The translations under genes were made by a program, and so were the position numbers. Below, one piece after another: positions 31,654 to 40,389 of a DNA stretch of 45,126 nucleotides (within the stretch, counting starts at the first letter, position 1; each line of letters starts with the position of its first letter). Origin of the DNA: CAYNTG01 sp964400105. GTDB lineage: Bacteria > UBP14 > UBA6098. The notes beneath the pieces were generated by a model. It worked only from the letters and a program-made list of their open reading frames with translations. It ran no database searches and was not told the origin of the DNA. The stretch spans positions 1 through 45,126 of the forward strand of contig CAYNTG010000010.1 of NCBI GenBank assembly GCA_964400105.1, read 5' to 3'.

Positions 31654-34458
31654 TTACTGTTCCAGCCGGATTTTAAAGAGGTTAACAAACCACATGAACC
31701 CGCTTGTCATAGCAACCGTTCCAAGAACGATTACGACCATGTAAATGGCCTTGAGCATATCCTGCGCTTTTAATGTTCCGACCTGCAGCGGATCGTGAGA
31801 AAGATAAGCGGATGCCGCATATAGCTCCTCGCCGATCAGGGTATAGTCGCATGTCGTGATAAAGAACGGGATTTGTGTAACTGCGTCGGTTCCAGCGATC
31901 TGAATAGATCCGGTCATCGAGCCGGTTTCAGTTAGGATAAGCGATTCGGCGAAGAACATGCCCATGTAGAAATTCGCTGCGGTTTTGTAACGAACCATGA
32001 GACCAGCGACCGCCGCCGCATAGGAAAACTGGCTTCCGGCGGCGTAGAAAACGTCGTCCTCGTTATATAGGTCGGGTCGTCCGGCGTCCATGCAGGCCGT
32101 TTTTACCGTTTCCTGAGCGACGATCATCACGATGGGATTTACACACGGCACGATAATTCGCGTCTGGAATTCTGCGGCCTTTTTGGCTACCCTGCCGAGG
32201 ATTGTCAGTCCGGCCAGTGTGGCGATATCGCCGATTCCGGTGAGGCCGAGAATATAAAGAATCGGCCTGCCCATCTCGGTAGCGCGACCGAGAGCCTCGT
32301 CGAGATGAGAAATACCAGCTATCGGGCGAAGATAGAAGGTTCTGCCCTTTCGAGCAAGTGTGAGGAAGACATTCACGAAGACGACGAAAAGGATAACCAA
32401 CGCCAGCACCATCGCCTTCTCCTTATGGAAGAACTGCGATCTTGGCGTGTTCGGACCGAAGATGTCGCTATCGACGAACGAGCCGTCGTCGCCTTTCTCA
32501 CGCACGAAATAGTAGTATTCGCCCTTATCGCGAAGGCTGTCCGCGAATGAGTCGCGTAACTGCCGTGCGGTCACGGAAGCCATCCCGACTTTCTCGAATG
32601 TATTTTTGTTCTTCGGATCGAAACCGGGCACTCCCGCAAGTAGAACCTCGCCGTTCTTTTCGATCTCCGGATTGGTGCGCCAGACCTCGACGATCTCCGA
32701 CGACCTCTCGTCTCGGATTACTTCATGTTTATGGATATCGACGGTTTTGGTTGTCCATGCTTCGGGATTCTCCAGTTCTTTCGCCGCCTTGTTCAGCAGA
32801 ACGGCTTCGAATGTGTGCTCTCCGGCGGAAATACACTCGAACTCGAAAAAGCCAATCGATTGAAAATCGTTTTCGAATTTGCCGTCGTCGAGCTTGATTT
32901 TGGCATAAAACACGTCTTGTTTATCGTTTTTGAATATCCGATACGAAACGGTGACATCGAATACATCTGAAATAACCGATTGTTTCACATCGGTTATTCG
33001 ATTTGCATCGATCGGGATCGTGCTGTCTCCCGGCTCGAAATGCTGAATTCGTTTTCCCTCTTCGGTTTCGATCAGGTAGTATCCATCCGGGAGTTTTTTA
33101 TCGACGAATTTCGGTGAAGGGTCTTTCACGCCGATGTCCAACGCGATTTCCGGGTTGCCCCAGATAACAGATAATCCACTGCCGTCGTCGTTATCGACAT
33201 CGACGACGCCGAGTTCTTCGACAATCTCCGGCGGTGAAAAGACATCCAAAGCGACGCCGAAAGGCTCGCTGACGGAGCGCTGATCCGAATTGTCGAATGA
33301 TTCGATATAGAACATGTCGTCGATACCGAATATGCCTTTTACCATAGATTCGCTGTGTTCGGAGCCGTATCCAGCGATTATCTCGCCGCTCTCGCAAAGC
33401 GTGTCTCCAGCTTCATAGCGGCGAATTCTGTATTCACGCACATCTATAAATGCACCAAGTCCAGGGTTAAAACCGACCCACGAAAAAAGAATTTCGCCCT
33501 TCGAGGAATCGAATCTCGCCGAGGTGTTCGCCGGCGGCATCGGAGGCTCATTCTGTGGCGTGAAACTCATAACATCGGTCGGAGTTGTGTTCCCTTGGGT
33601 GTTATCGGCGACGACCCTGTAGTGATATTCCACGCCGCTCTCGATAGTCCCTCGGATTACCGATTGCAAACGAGTAGTGCTCAGGGTGTAGCGGTTTTTC
33701 TCGGTGACGACACCGACGATCTCTTCGCCGTATTTGATGAAATAATCGCTCATCGACGGATCGTATTCGACTATCCTGTCTCCGGCTTCGCGGAAAGCGA
33801 GCTCTTTTTTGGAAAGCTCGATATCGAAAATCACCGATTCGTCGCTCTCTTCGAGTGCAAATCCTGTCGAATCGGTGACGATATTGGAGTTTTCGACGGT
33901 GGTCTTAATCGATAATCCGATGTCTCCCGGATCCTTGATACGATAAAAGTTGCCCTGCGCATTTACGATAGGTATCGTCGATTCCGACACAGGGAAAAGG
34001 CCGCCCTCAACCAGGATAATCTTTTCACCGAATTTCTTCAGTGAATCCTGATTTGCATCGGTGGCTTTTACGATATCGATCTGCGGTGTCTCTGTATCGG
34101 TGTCTTTCAGGATGAGATAATAATCGAGGTCGCACACGTTCTCCGTTATAGAATCCCCGATCGATGTGACGGAAGCCTGAACCGATCTCTCTATCGGTGT
34201 CAGCTTTTTCATGAGCTCTTCGTCTTCGATGGAGTCCTTATCGGTCGAGTAATAGATATTGTATTGCCGTGCCAACGAGGCTTTATAGTGTGTCCACGAA
34301 AGAACCACGTTTGTCCCGTTGTCGTCGGGTATATCCATAAACTGGACATCGGTTGGAACGGCAGGCGCCGTCGATTCCTGTCTACACCCCGAAATGGCAA
34401 GTAAGACCAGTGCGATAATCATAGGAATCGCAACGGCCTTTACCTTCGGAAGGTGCAT
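31654..34458 (-). CDS. Lipoprotein with fibronectin-like repeats fused to a DUF6754 membrane domain
   Basis: 934 aa. Lipobox AISGC puts the acylated Cys at residue 25. Two or more fibronectin-III-like domains follow (VLSWTHYKASLARQYNIYYS near the start and ILFSWVGFNPG...YRIRRYEAGD at about 300-370), with other beta-rich sections. From about residue 683 (MVLALVILFVVFV) to the end is a multi-helix membrane domain that I assign to DUF6754, with GLTGIGDIATLAGLTILGRV and TETGSMTGSIQIAGTDAVTQ. An acylated N-terminus plus a membrane-embedded C-terminus places about 650 residues outside the inner membrane. Its own promoter candidate lies at 34538-34565. The function is undescribed. Confidence 0.85.
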   Translation of the reverse strand: MHLPKVKAVAIPMIIALVLLAISGCRQESTAPAVPTDVQFMDIPDDNGTNVVLSWTHYKASLARQYNIYYSTDKDSIEDEELMKKLTPIERSVQASVTSIGDSITENVCDLDYYLILKDTDTETPQIDIVKATDANQDSLKKFGEKIILVEGGLFPVSESTIPIVNAQGNFYRIKDPGDIGLSIKTTVENSNIVTDSTGFALEESDESVIFDIELSKKELAFREAGDRIVEYDPSMSDYFIKYGEEIVGVVTEKNRYTLSTTRLQSVIRGTIESGVEYHYRVVADNTQGNTTPTDVMSFTPQNEPPMPPANTSARFDSSKGEILFSWVGFNPGLGAFIDVREYRIRRYEAGDTLCESGEIIAGYGSEHSESMVKGIFGIDDMFYIESFDNSDQRSVSEPFGVALDVFSPPEIVEELGVVDVDNDDGSGLSVIWGNPEIALDIGVKDPSPKFVDKKLPDGYYLIETEEGKRIQHFEPGDSTIPIDANRITDVKQSVISDVFDVTVSYRIFKNDKQDVFYAKIKLDDGKFENDFQSIGFFEFECISAGEHTFEAVLLNKAAKELENPEAWTTKTVDIHKHEVIRDERSSEIVEVWRTNPEIEKNGEVLLAGVPGFDPKNKNTFEKVGMASVTARQLRDSFADSLRDKGEYYYFVREKGDDGSFVDSDIFGPNTPRSQFFHKEKAMVLALVILFVVFVNVFLTLARKGRTFYLRPIAGISHLDEALGRATEMGRPILYILGLTGIGDIATLAGLTILGRVAKKAAEFQTRIIVPCVNPIVMIVAQETVKTACMDAGRPDLYNEDDVFYAAGSQFSYAAAVAGLMVRYKTAANFYMGMFFAESLILTETGSMTGSIQIAGTDAVTQIPFFITTCDYTLIGEELYAASAYLSHDPLQVGTLKAQDMLKAIYMVVIVLGTVAMTSGFMWFVNLFKIRLEQ

Positions 34459-34537
34459 CCTGTCTCCTTTCGTTTATTCTTGGCCCGAAGCCGGTATTTA
34501 TTTTTTAGTTTATATTATTCAAATTTTAATATGACCC

Positions 34538-34565
34538 AATATACCATTTCTACACTTTCACGCAA
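34538..34565 (-). promoter_or_regulatory. Internal promoter before the DUF6754 gene
   Basis: On the minus strand, TTGCGT (34560-34565) and TATATT (34538-34543) have a 16-bp spacer. The 130-bp interval 34459-34588 is the only sizeable gap in the cluster and is AT-rich. Confidence 0.6.
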
Positions 34566-34588
34566 GGGAATTATACAGATAAATCCCT

Positions 34589-35719
34589 TTACTTTTCGAT
34601 AGTCTCGACATTCGCGCGTGGAATGATCTCCTCCCGCCCATCGGCGAAACGAATCTCGAGGACCCTGGCCTTCGAACCGCTTTCCAGAACACAAAGTTCT
34701 GGCGGCAATCCGATAACCTCGCCAAGCAATCCGAAATACGGAACCCTTATTACCCTGACCACGCTGCCGATATCAAGACCGGCGGTCGCCTCGACAGGCT
34801 CGGTAAATCCATCCGGCGGTTTCGGTTGAGCGATAACGATCTCGGGCCGGATTACACCGGCGCGAATCTGTGTGGCTCCGTTGATACTCGCACCGAATCC
34901 CTCATACTTTTTGAAAAGCTCGAATGTGCTCTCGGCCATTGGAATATTTCCGAAGCCCTCGGTAACGATAAGCGATGTATAAATATCCTCGGAGCCTGTG
35001 ATCGCGACGCCGATATCCATGCCGAGGATACCCCTGAGATCGCGGTCGTCGATGCCGCCTCCGACAATGCCCTTCGCGCCGACATCGATAGCCTTGTTGA
35101 ATGCTTTTGCGGTTACCTTGCGGCTGCAGACCAGCACTTTTCCGCGATGATCCTCGTGGATAAGGTCCTCGGTGAGGTCGCTTTTTTGTTCTGGAGTGAC
35201 GATAACGATCTCGCCGAATCGCTCGCCGCCGATTCCGAAGATGCCCTGAATGAAGGTCGCGTTGCTCTCGACAACGACACCCTCCTCCGGGACGACCTCG
35301 GTTACCTCGCCGGCAAGATAAGCTGTAACCTCGACAGGAATGGGCTTGGCGCGGAGAATCACATTCCCAGTAATCTTGCTCACGGATTCGACCGCGCCGT
35401 CGAACGGCATTCTGAGCGAAGTTTTGAAAAGACCGGTGCCGAAGAAACCCTTGTTCTGAGCGAAGATATCGCCCTTTTTGATTGGTTGTCCGAGATCGAC
35501 AATCAAGAAGTTCCGAAGGTCTTCCGGATCGCCTCCGAGAAGATTCGTGGCGTTGATCTGATCGACATTGCCCGGAAGCTCGGTTCTCGCGACGACATCC
35601 TGAGGATCGACAATATCGCCCACCCCGACAACGACCTCGCCCTTCAGCGGAAGGATTCTGCGCTTCGATACCCTTGTATATTCGGCTACCTTGAGTCCGG
35701 GTGTATAAATGTGTCCCAT
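34589..35719 (-). CDS. Barrel-sandwich and KOW-domain protein of the MutL cluster
   Basis: 376 aa. The N-terminal part (about 15-60) resembles a biotinyl/RnfC-like barrel-sandwich hybrid (RILPLKGEVVVGVGDIVDPQDVV), with a second similar section at about 110-140 (RMPFDGAVESVSKITGNVIL). The middle contains KGIVGGGIDDRDLRGILGMDIGVAITG. The C-terminus (about 310-375) is a KOW-like SH3 module, DIGSVVRVIRVPYFGLLGEV. The frame is open to 35782, but ATG 35719 has AAGGAG eight bases upstream. It starts 15 bases after the MutL-type gene. It has no membrane segment and is probably a cytoplasmic partner of the ATPase. Confidence 0.8.
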   Translation of the reverse strand: MGHIYTPGLKVAEYTRVSKRRILPLKGEVVVGVGDIVDPQDVVARTELPGNVDQINATNLLGGDPEDLRNFLIVDLGQPIKKGDIFAQNKGFFGTGLFKTSLRMPFDGAVESVSKITGNVILRAKPIPVEVTAYLAGEVTEVVPEEGVVVESNATFIQGIFGIGGERFGEIVIVTPEQKSDLTEDLIHEDHRGKVLVCSRKVTAKAFNKAIDVGAKGIVGGGIDDRDLRGILGMDIGVAITGSEDIYTSLIVTEGFGNIPMAESTFELFKKYEGFGASINGATQIRAGVIRPEIVIAQPKPPDGFTEPVEATAGLDIGSVVRVIRVPYFGLLGEVIGLPPELCVLESGSKARVLEIRFADGREEIIPRANVETIEK

Positions 35720-35733
35720 AAAATGCTCCTTGT

Positions 35734-37602
35734 TTAACGGTCGATTGCAGATTTCGGATAGACTTCGAGGGTAAGCAGCCATTTTTTAAGCGCTGCGACC
35801 CTTTCGGCATTGTCTTCGGGCATATATAACGGCCTGCCGCGTCCGTCCAGAATGATGCCGACGGTGCCACCGTAAATGGTCTCTTCGATTTCCTTGCCCT
35901 TGCCTCCACCGATGTCGAAACCGTGGGTCGGATGGAACACGAGCTTCGCCGATTCATCGACACCCAGAGGATACATCTTCATCTCGCCGATCTTAAGCTC
36001 GCCCTCATAAACCTCGCCACCCTCGGTCTCGATCCTGTATTTTCCGGTCGATTGCCCCGGTTTGGCGGTTCCGACCGGCACTATCGAAGACGCGAGATAG
36101 ATAAGGCAGTCCTTATGAAAAACCTCCGTCGCGGCCTTCGGATGAATAGTCGAAAGCACCCCGAGTTGCGGCATCATAAAGATCGAATCGACCGCCAGCC
36201 GCGTTATTCCGGTGGGCTGGAATGCGTCGAGCATCATCATCGCCGCCTGATTGCGGTTCGGCGCATGTGAAAGCACGCCGCCAGATCCGATAAGGATATC
36301 CAGACCCATCAAATCGACCAGCGAGTCCTCCACGGACTGTGAAAATGTCTCCGAGATCGTGCGCTTTTTTTGCACGCCCTTGAGTGTCGTGGCGAAACTT
36401 CTATGTTGAATGAAGGCCAAGCGCAAAGCCTCCCGTGCGACGGCCTGCTCTAAAATCAATGTCTCCATCGCCTGAGGTATAGTCGTCGGACGAACCATCT
36501 TGTTCTTAACCTGATTTCGCAGATCGACCTCGTCCATCACGAATGGCACCCAGCGCATAATATTCTCCAAACCGGCTTCTTTGAAGACATTGCTGATCGA
36601 GTAGCTCATCCCGAGGTTGGCCGAAACGGTGCGATTGAAGAATGTTTTTGGGTTGTCCTTCTCGTTTTCGGGTTTCGATGAATCGAACGTTGGATTTTTG
36701 AACACACTGAAGATGTCCGTCGTCGCGCCGCCGATATCGACGCCGAGGACCTGTATGCCCTCTTCTTCCGCGACGCGCTTCATTATCACGCCCACCGCGC
36801 CCGGAGTCGGCATAATCGGAGCGTCGGTCCAGTTCATGAGCTTTTTATATCCCGGCGCTTGCGCCATAACGTGCTCCATAAACAGGTTATGGATCATCTC
36901 GCGTGCCGGTTTGAGGTTCTCCTCCTCCAGGGTAGGCCGGATATTCTCCACAAGTCGCAGATCGACTTTCTTTTCGAGGATATCGCGGACGCTCTCCCAC
37001 GCATCGATATTGCCGGCGAATATAACCGGAAGATGATAGCCTATACCGAGCCTCGGTTTCGGGTCTGCGGCGGAGATAAGCTCCGCCAGTTCGACCACAT
37101 GCGAAACGGTGCCGCCGTCGATCCCTCCTGAAAGGAGGATCATATCGGGCCGAAGCTGCCGGATTCGCTCGATCTGCTCGTGCGCCGGGCGCTTGTCGTT
37201 CGACGCGATGACATCCATAACAATAGACCCAGCGCCGAGAGCCGCGTTTTCCGCAGATTTGGCCGTCATGCTTCGCACGACACCGGCGACCATCATCTGC
37301 AATCCGCCGCCGGCGCTCGATGTGGAGATATAAATATCCGAGCCTTCATCCCCATTCGAGGGCCGGATAATCCGGTCGTTCTCGTCGATAAGCTTGCGAT
37401 TGGCAAGCTCGGATACTTCGGTAATCGCATTCAATGCGCCCATCGTAACGTCCTCGAATGGCGCTTCGACCGTCGTGGGGGCCTCGCCCCGGATCACGAG
37501 CCGATATTCGCCGTCCTGAAGGGTGATAAGAATGGCCTTGGTGGTCGTCGAACCGCAATCCGTCGCGAGGATTACCTTGATATCTTCAGGTTTTTTGTTC
37601 AT
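35734..37602 (-). CDS. MutL/GlmL-family ASKHA ATPase
   Basis: 622-aa protein of the MutL (GlmL) family, an actin/Hsp70-fold ATPase. Phosphate-binding loops are LATDCGSTTTKAILI near the N-terminus and VLGVDIGGATTDIFSVF in the second lobe; the DGGTVSHVVEL and SGGVLSHAPN segments are also typical. In clostridia GlmL is encoded between glutamate mutase subunits and is thought to act as a reactivating chaperone of the B12 enzyme. No mutase subunit is encoded here; all neighbours are membrane or adaptor proteins. The start ATG 37602 has AAAGGAG and overlaps the upstream stop (ATGA). A chaperone or energising role for the membrane complex is inference. Confidence 0.9.
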   Translation of the reverse strand: MNKKPEDIKVILATDCGSTTTKAILITLQDGEYRLVIRGEAPTTVEAPFEDVTMGALNAITEVSELANRKLIDENDRIIRPSNGDEGSDIYISTSSAGGGLQMMVAGVVRSMTAKSAENAALGAGSIVMDVIASNDKRPAHEQIERIRQLRPDMILLSGGIDGGTVSHVVELAELISAADPKPRLGIGYHLPVIFAGNIDAWESVRDILEKKVDLRLVENIRPTLEEENLKPAREMIHNLFMEHVMAQAPGYKKLMNWTDAPIMPTPGAVGVIMKRVAEEEGIQVLGVDIGGATTDIFSVFKNPTFDSSKPENEKDNPKTFFNRTVSANLGMSYSISNVFKEAGLENIMRWVPFVMDEVDLRNQVKNKMVRPTTIPQAMETLILEQAVAREALRLAFIQHRSFATTLKGVQKKRTISETFSQSVEDSLVDLMGLDILIGSGGVLSHAPNRNQAAMMMLDAFQPTGITRLAVDSIFMMPQLGVLSTIHPKAATEVFHKDCLIYLASSIVPVGTAKPGQSTGKYRIETEGGEVYEGELKIGEMKMYPLGVDESAKLVFHPTHGFDIGGGKGKEIEETIYGGTVGIILDGRGRPLYMPEDNAERVAALKKWLLTLEVYPKSAIDR

Positions 37603-37955
37603 CCGGTCTCCTTTTTATTCCTATTCCTCTTTTTTTTCTTATGGCCGTATTTAACTTCGGCATCCTCGATACGCCGGGCGAGTTCCTCCATCGCCTCGCG
37701 TTTCTGCAATGCCCTTCGTATTGTTTGTAATTGCTTAAAACTAAAAATATATACAGTTATCGGTTCCAAAAACAGCATAAATTGGCTCGTTATCCAATTC
37801 AAGGGCTTGAGACCCTCGATCAAAAGGAGCGCGGGGACTGTGAGTTGTCGTTCGGCTATCTCCTTCGCTATCCTGTCGAAAAGCGCAAGTTCTTCATCGC
37901 TAAGCTCGTCAGCTAACTCCGTGTCCCAATTAACATTCCAGAAATTCTCTTGAAT
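37599..37955 (-). CDS. 118-aa MutL-cluster protein, probable AUU start
   Basis: The clear coding part is ELSDEELALFDRIAKEIAE, then a hydrophobic section ALLLIEGLKPLNWITSQFML and FLEPITVYIFSF, then a helical basic tail ending KKKKRNRNKKETG. The frame continues well upstream of the first standard start (TTG 37823), which would cut the protein inside its conserved-looking part. In frame, an ATT at 37953-37955 has GGAGG (37962-37966) six bases upstream, and no ATG, GTG or TTG fits better. I therefore propose AUU initiation, as known for infC. It overlaps the upstream gene by 26 bp and the MutL-type gene by 4 bp. Function is unknown; it is probably membrane-associated. Confidence 0.65.
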   Translation of the reverse strand: MQENFWNVNWDTELADELSDEELALFDRIAKEIAERQLTVPALLLIEGLKPLNWITSQFMLFLEPITVYIFSFKQLQTIRRALQKREAMEELARRIEDAEVKYGHKKKKRNRNKKETG

Positions 37956-38394
37956 CTCGAGCCTCCGTATCCGGTTTTTTCGATTCCGTTTTGTTCGCCT
38001 CGTTAACCATTTGGGCGATAAACTCCTTCACCTCGTCCGATGGCGTAGGAACGAGCCATCCCCGATAGTTATCGAGGCGTCTCGGTTCGGCGAATGGCGA
38101 CAAAAACACGGCCTTCTCGCCGACATCGACGCGGTGAAACTCCCTCCATTTGCGGGTTCTGGAATACCCGAGGAACTTCTCCCCGATTCCGATATCGTCC
38201 GCATAATAATGGGTCTTAAAAAAGAACTTCGACGAAGCGAAAATCATGAGAACGATCGAGATAATCGCAAATATCCAGTTATCGTACGAGCCGAGAAAAA
38301 TCGCGACGCCGGTCAGGATTATCACAACTATCCCGAAGATTTTGCGGCCCTTGAACTTATCCGCAGGTCGCTCGGTCCAGGAATACTCAGGCAT
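37930..38394 (-). CDS. Small membrane protein, PH-like
   Basis: 154 aa with two adjacent membrane helices (about residues 19-36 and 41-57). A domain of strands and a helix follows (YYADDIGIGEKFLG..., KWREFHRVDVGEKAVFLSPF), a layout like bacterial PH-like membrane proteins. A charged tail (KTESKKPDTEARDSREF) ends the protein. ATG 38394 lies inside the end of the upstream 66-aa gene (8-bp overlap). It is co-transcribed with the MutL-type gene. No enzymatic motif is seen. Confidence 0.75.
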   Translation of the reverse strand: MPEYSWTERPADKFKGRKIFGIVVIILTGVAIFLGSYDNWIFAIISIVLMIFASSKFFFKTHYYADDIGIGEKFLGYSRTRKWREFHRVDVGEKAVFLSPFAEPRRLDNYRGWLVPTPSDEVKEFIAQMVNEANKTESKKPDTEARDSREFLEC

Positions 38395-38587
38395 CCTCTA
38401 CAAGACGCTCCTTCTGAACCCGCATAACCTCGTCGAGCAACTCATCCTGCGATATAACGCCTTTCCTGACCAAAAGGGTCACCAGGGCCTGATATGTCAG
38501 ATGATTGCTTGCGCAAAGCTCCTCGACCGAGATATCCTGAATCGTTCCATCCGGTTGATTGATTCGCAGTATCGGTTCTTTCGACAT
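38387..38587 (-). CDS. 66-aa conserved-looking small protein
   Basis: A small, soluble, helical protein, MSKEPILRINQPDGTIQDI... to QKERLVEDA, with no cysteines or membrane segment. Its middle (LTYQALVTLLVRKGVISQDELL) resembles short helix-turn-helix or N-terminal adaptor segments, but I cannot assign a family. AGGAA precedes ATG 38587 at acceptable spacing. It overlaps the downstream membrane protein gene by 8 bp and follows the periplasmic-binding gene by 8 bp, so it lies firmly within the operon. Confidence 0.7.
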   Translation of the reverse strand: MSKEPILRINQPDGTIQDISVEELCASNHLTYQALVTLLVRKGVISQDELLDEVMRVQKERLVEDA

Positions 38588-38595
38588 AGTTATTC

Positions 38596-40389
38596 CTACT
38601 TTATTTTCTCCGGTTTATTGCGGTTGAACCTGATCAAAGAAACATCGATGTTCGTGCCGGTCTCGTCGAATGTGATACTCCCGCTCGGACCAATAAATCC
38701 GCGCGTTGCAGAGAGGAAATCGCGCTGCTGATCGGGCGTGATTATCCCATTCCGAATGCCGCCGAGCACCAGTTTTGCCGAATCGTATCCCAAGGCTGAA
38801 ACGCGGCTTGGGACACTGCCGTAATCCTTCTTATACCCCTTCGAGAAGGCGGACCACATCGAGCTTCCGCTATCGATCCAGAAATCGTCCGGGACAACGA
38901 TCGCGCTGTCCAGATGCGATCCATCCATCGATGAAAGCTCGTCGATGAGCCAACCATTTTCGCCTAATATTCTGGCGTTCATGTAATTAAATGGAATCTG
39001 CGGAAGGATATTCAAAAGGTCTTCATAATATGCCGGCACTAAAAGACCGGGAACATCGACGATCCATTCGTCCTCCGAACGAACGGAGAAATCCGGCTTA
39101 TAGAACCGCGTATCGGTCGTTTCGGCGTGAGGGAAGAAGCGTTTTGCCGCTTCGTAATACGGCTTTTTAATCGTCTTCAGATGCTCAGAAAAATCGATCG
39201 TCCCCTCGGCATAATACGCTACACTCGACATCTCTCCTCCGAGTGTCTCGATACTTTTCGCAAAGGCATCCACCGCCTTTCGCCCAACGGCATCGTCCGG
39301 TGCAATCGCGGAAAACTGCATTACACCGAGCGAATCGAAGGCATAACGCGAAAGCGCTTTCGCCCCGACCGATTGCGGCGGCGAGACCTGGAACACATAT
39401 GGCGAAATCCCTGCGAGGCCGTCCTTGCTCGCGGTCGGCATTATAAGCGGAACACGTTCTCGGTCGCAGCAGATAGCTATCGGCACGGCGACATCGGAAA
39501 GCAGAGGCCCGATAACGGCGATCGGGGCCTGCGCGCTCAATGCGGCCTTACATGCGTATGCGCCGACCAACGGATCGGCGGCGGTGTTCTCAACGATCAC
39601 CTCGATATTTGTCCCCGTTTCCCTGCGGAACCTATCGACCGCCATGCGCACGCCGTTTGCCATGCCGACGCCGTATTCGGCATAGGCACCCGAAGTCGGC
39701 GCGAGGACAATGATGGTGAATTTATCCGAGATCGCGCCCGAAAGCCCGTTCTTCAACGCCTTAAGGCTGTCGGAGAATGGCGATCTCGACCGATTTTCCA
39801 GGCTGCGATTACATATCTCGAGTGCACGGCGATTTTCGCCGCGTGCGGCGTAGCGCTTAACTCGAATGAAATCCACGAACTGCGACGATTCGCCCTCTGT
39901 TCTGTTGGCCAAAAGCATAAGCTGGTCGTCGGAAAGGTGCCCCCAAAGTAAATTCCTCGCCGATTGCCCGGCGATCTCCGCGATCTCCGGTTTATCATCC
40001 CCGGCGATATCGATCGCGGAAAGATAGGCCTCGACCGCCCGAACATTATCGCCTTCAAAATATAACGCGTTGCCCTGATACAACCTCGCTGTCGATGCTA
40101 TTGGATACCCCGGAAAGCTCTTTACATATTCGCCGAACTCCCTCGCCGAAGATTGCCAATCGCCGTTGCGATATGAGCTTAATCCAACCATAAACCGCGT
40201 CATCGAGTAGTTCTCGGTTCCACGCGAATCCATGAGAAGGTTCGTGAATTGCTCGTGGGCGATAGAATAATCGCCGCTGCGGAAGGTGGACATCGCCGAC
40301 TCGAATTTTTCGGCCACGAACTCCGGATCGACCCATCCGAGAAGGCTCACCGCCGAAAGAATGACGAAGATAAAACTAAGCTTCTTCAT
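38596..40389 (-). CDS. Periplasmic-binding-type protein with N-terminal TPR-like repeats
   Basis: 597 aa. Signal peptide (residues 3-18), then TPR-like helices from about 20 to 200 (FRSGDYSIAHEQF, GDWQSSAREFGEYVKSFPGYP, YFEGDNVRAVEAYL). From about 230 a type-1 periplasmic binding fold of the Leu/Ile/Val or LpoA kind follows (TIIVLAPTSGAYAEYGVGMANGVRM, VIGPLLSDVAVPIA). The TPR plus PBP1 layout resembles LpoA-type activators or amino-acid receptors; no ABC transporter genes are nearby. The frame extends to 40410, but ATG 40389 is in the right place for the signal peptide and overlaps the end of the carbonic anhydrase gene by 14 bp, suggesting coupling. Confidence 0.8.
   Translation of the reverse strand: MKKLSFIFVILSAVSLLGWVDPEFVAEKFESAMSTFRSGDYSIAHEQFTNLLMDSRGTENYSMTRFMVGLSSYRNGDWQSSAREFGEYVKSFPGYPIASTARLYQGNALYFEGDNVRAVEAYLSAIDIAGDDKPEIAEIAGQSARNLLWGHLSDDQLMLLANRTEGESSQFVDFIRVKRYAARGENRRALEICNRSLENRSRSPFSDSLKALKNGLSGAISDKFTIIVLAPTSGAYAEYGVGMANGVRMAVDRFRRETGTNIEVIVENTAADPLVGAYACKAALSAQAPIAVIGPLLSDVAVPIAICCDRERVPLIMPTASKDGLAGISPYVFQVSPPQSVGAKALSRYAFDSLGVMQFSAIAPDDAVGRKAVDAFAKSIETLGGEMSSVAYYAEGTIDFSEHLKTIKKPYYEAAKRFFPHAETTDTRFYKPDFSVRSEDEWIVDVPGLLVPAYYEDLLNILPQIPFNYMNARILGENGWLIDELSSMDGSHLDSAIVVPDDFWIDSGSSMWSAFSKGYKKDYGSVPSRVSALGYDSAKLVLGGIRNGIITPDQQRDFLSATRGFIGPSGSITFDETGTNIDVSLIRFNRNKPEKIK

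Noticed and set aside
34826..35963. Long frames on both strands over the KOW-protein gene
   Set aside because: Shadows in other frames. The KOW/barrel-sandwich protein has a ribosome binding site and coherent domains.
37180..37953. Plus-strand frame of 257 codons
   Set aside because: Antisense to the MutL-type gene and the 118-aa gene; low-complexity phenylalanine/serine runs and no start signal.
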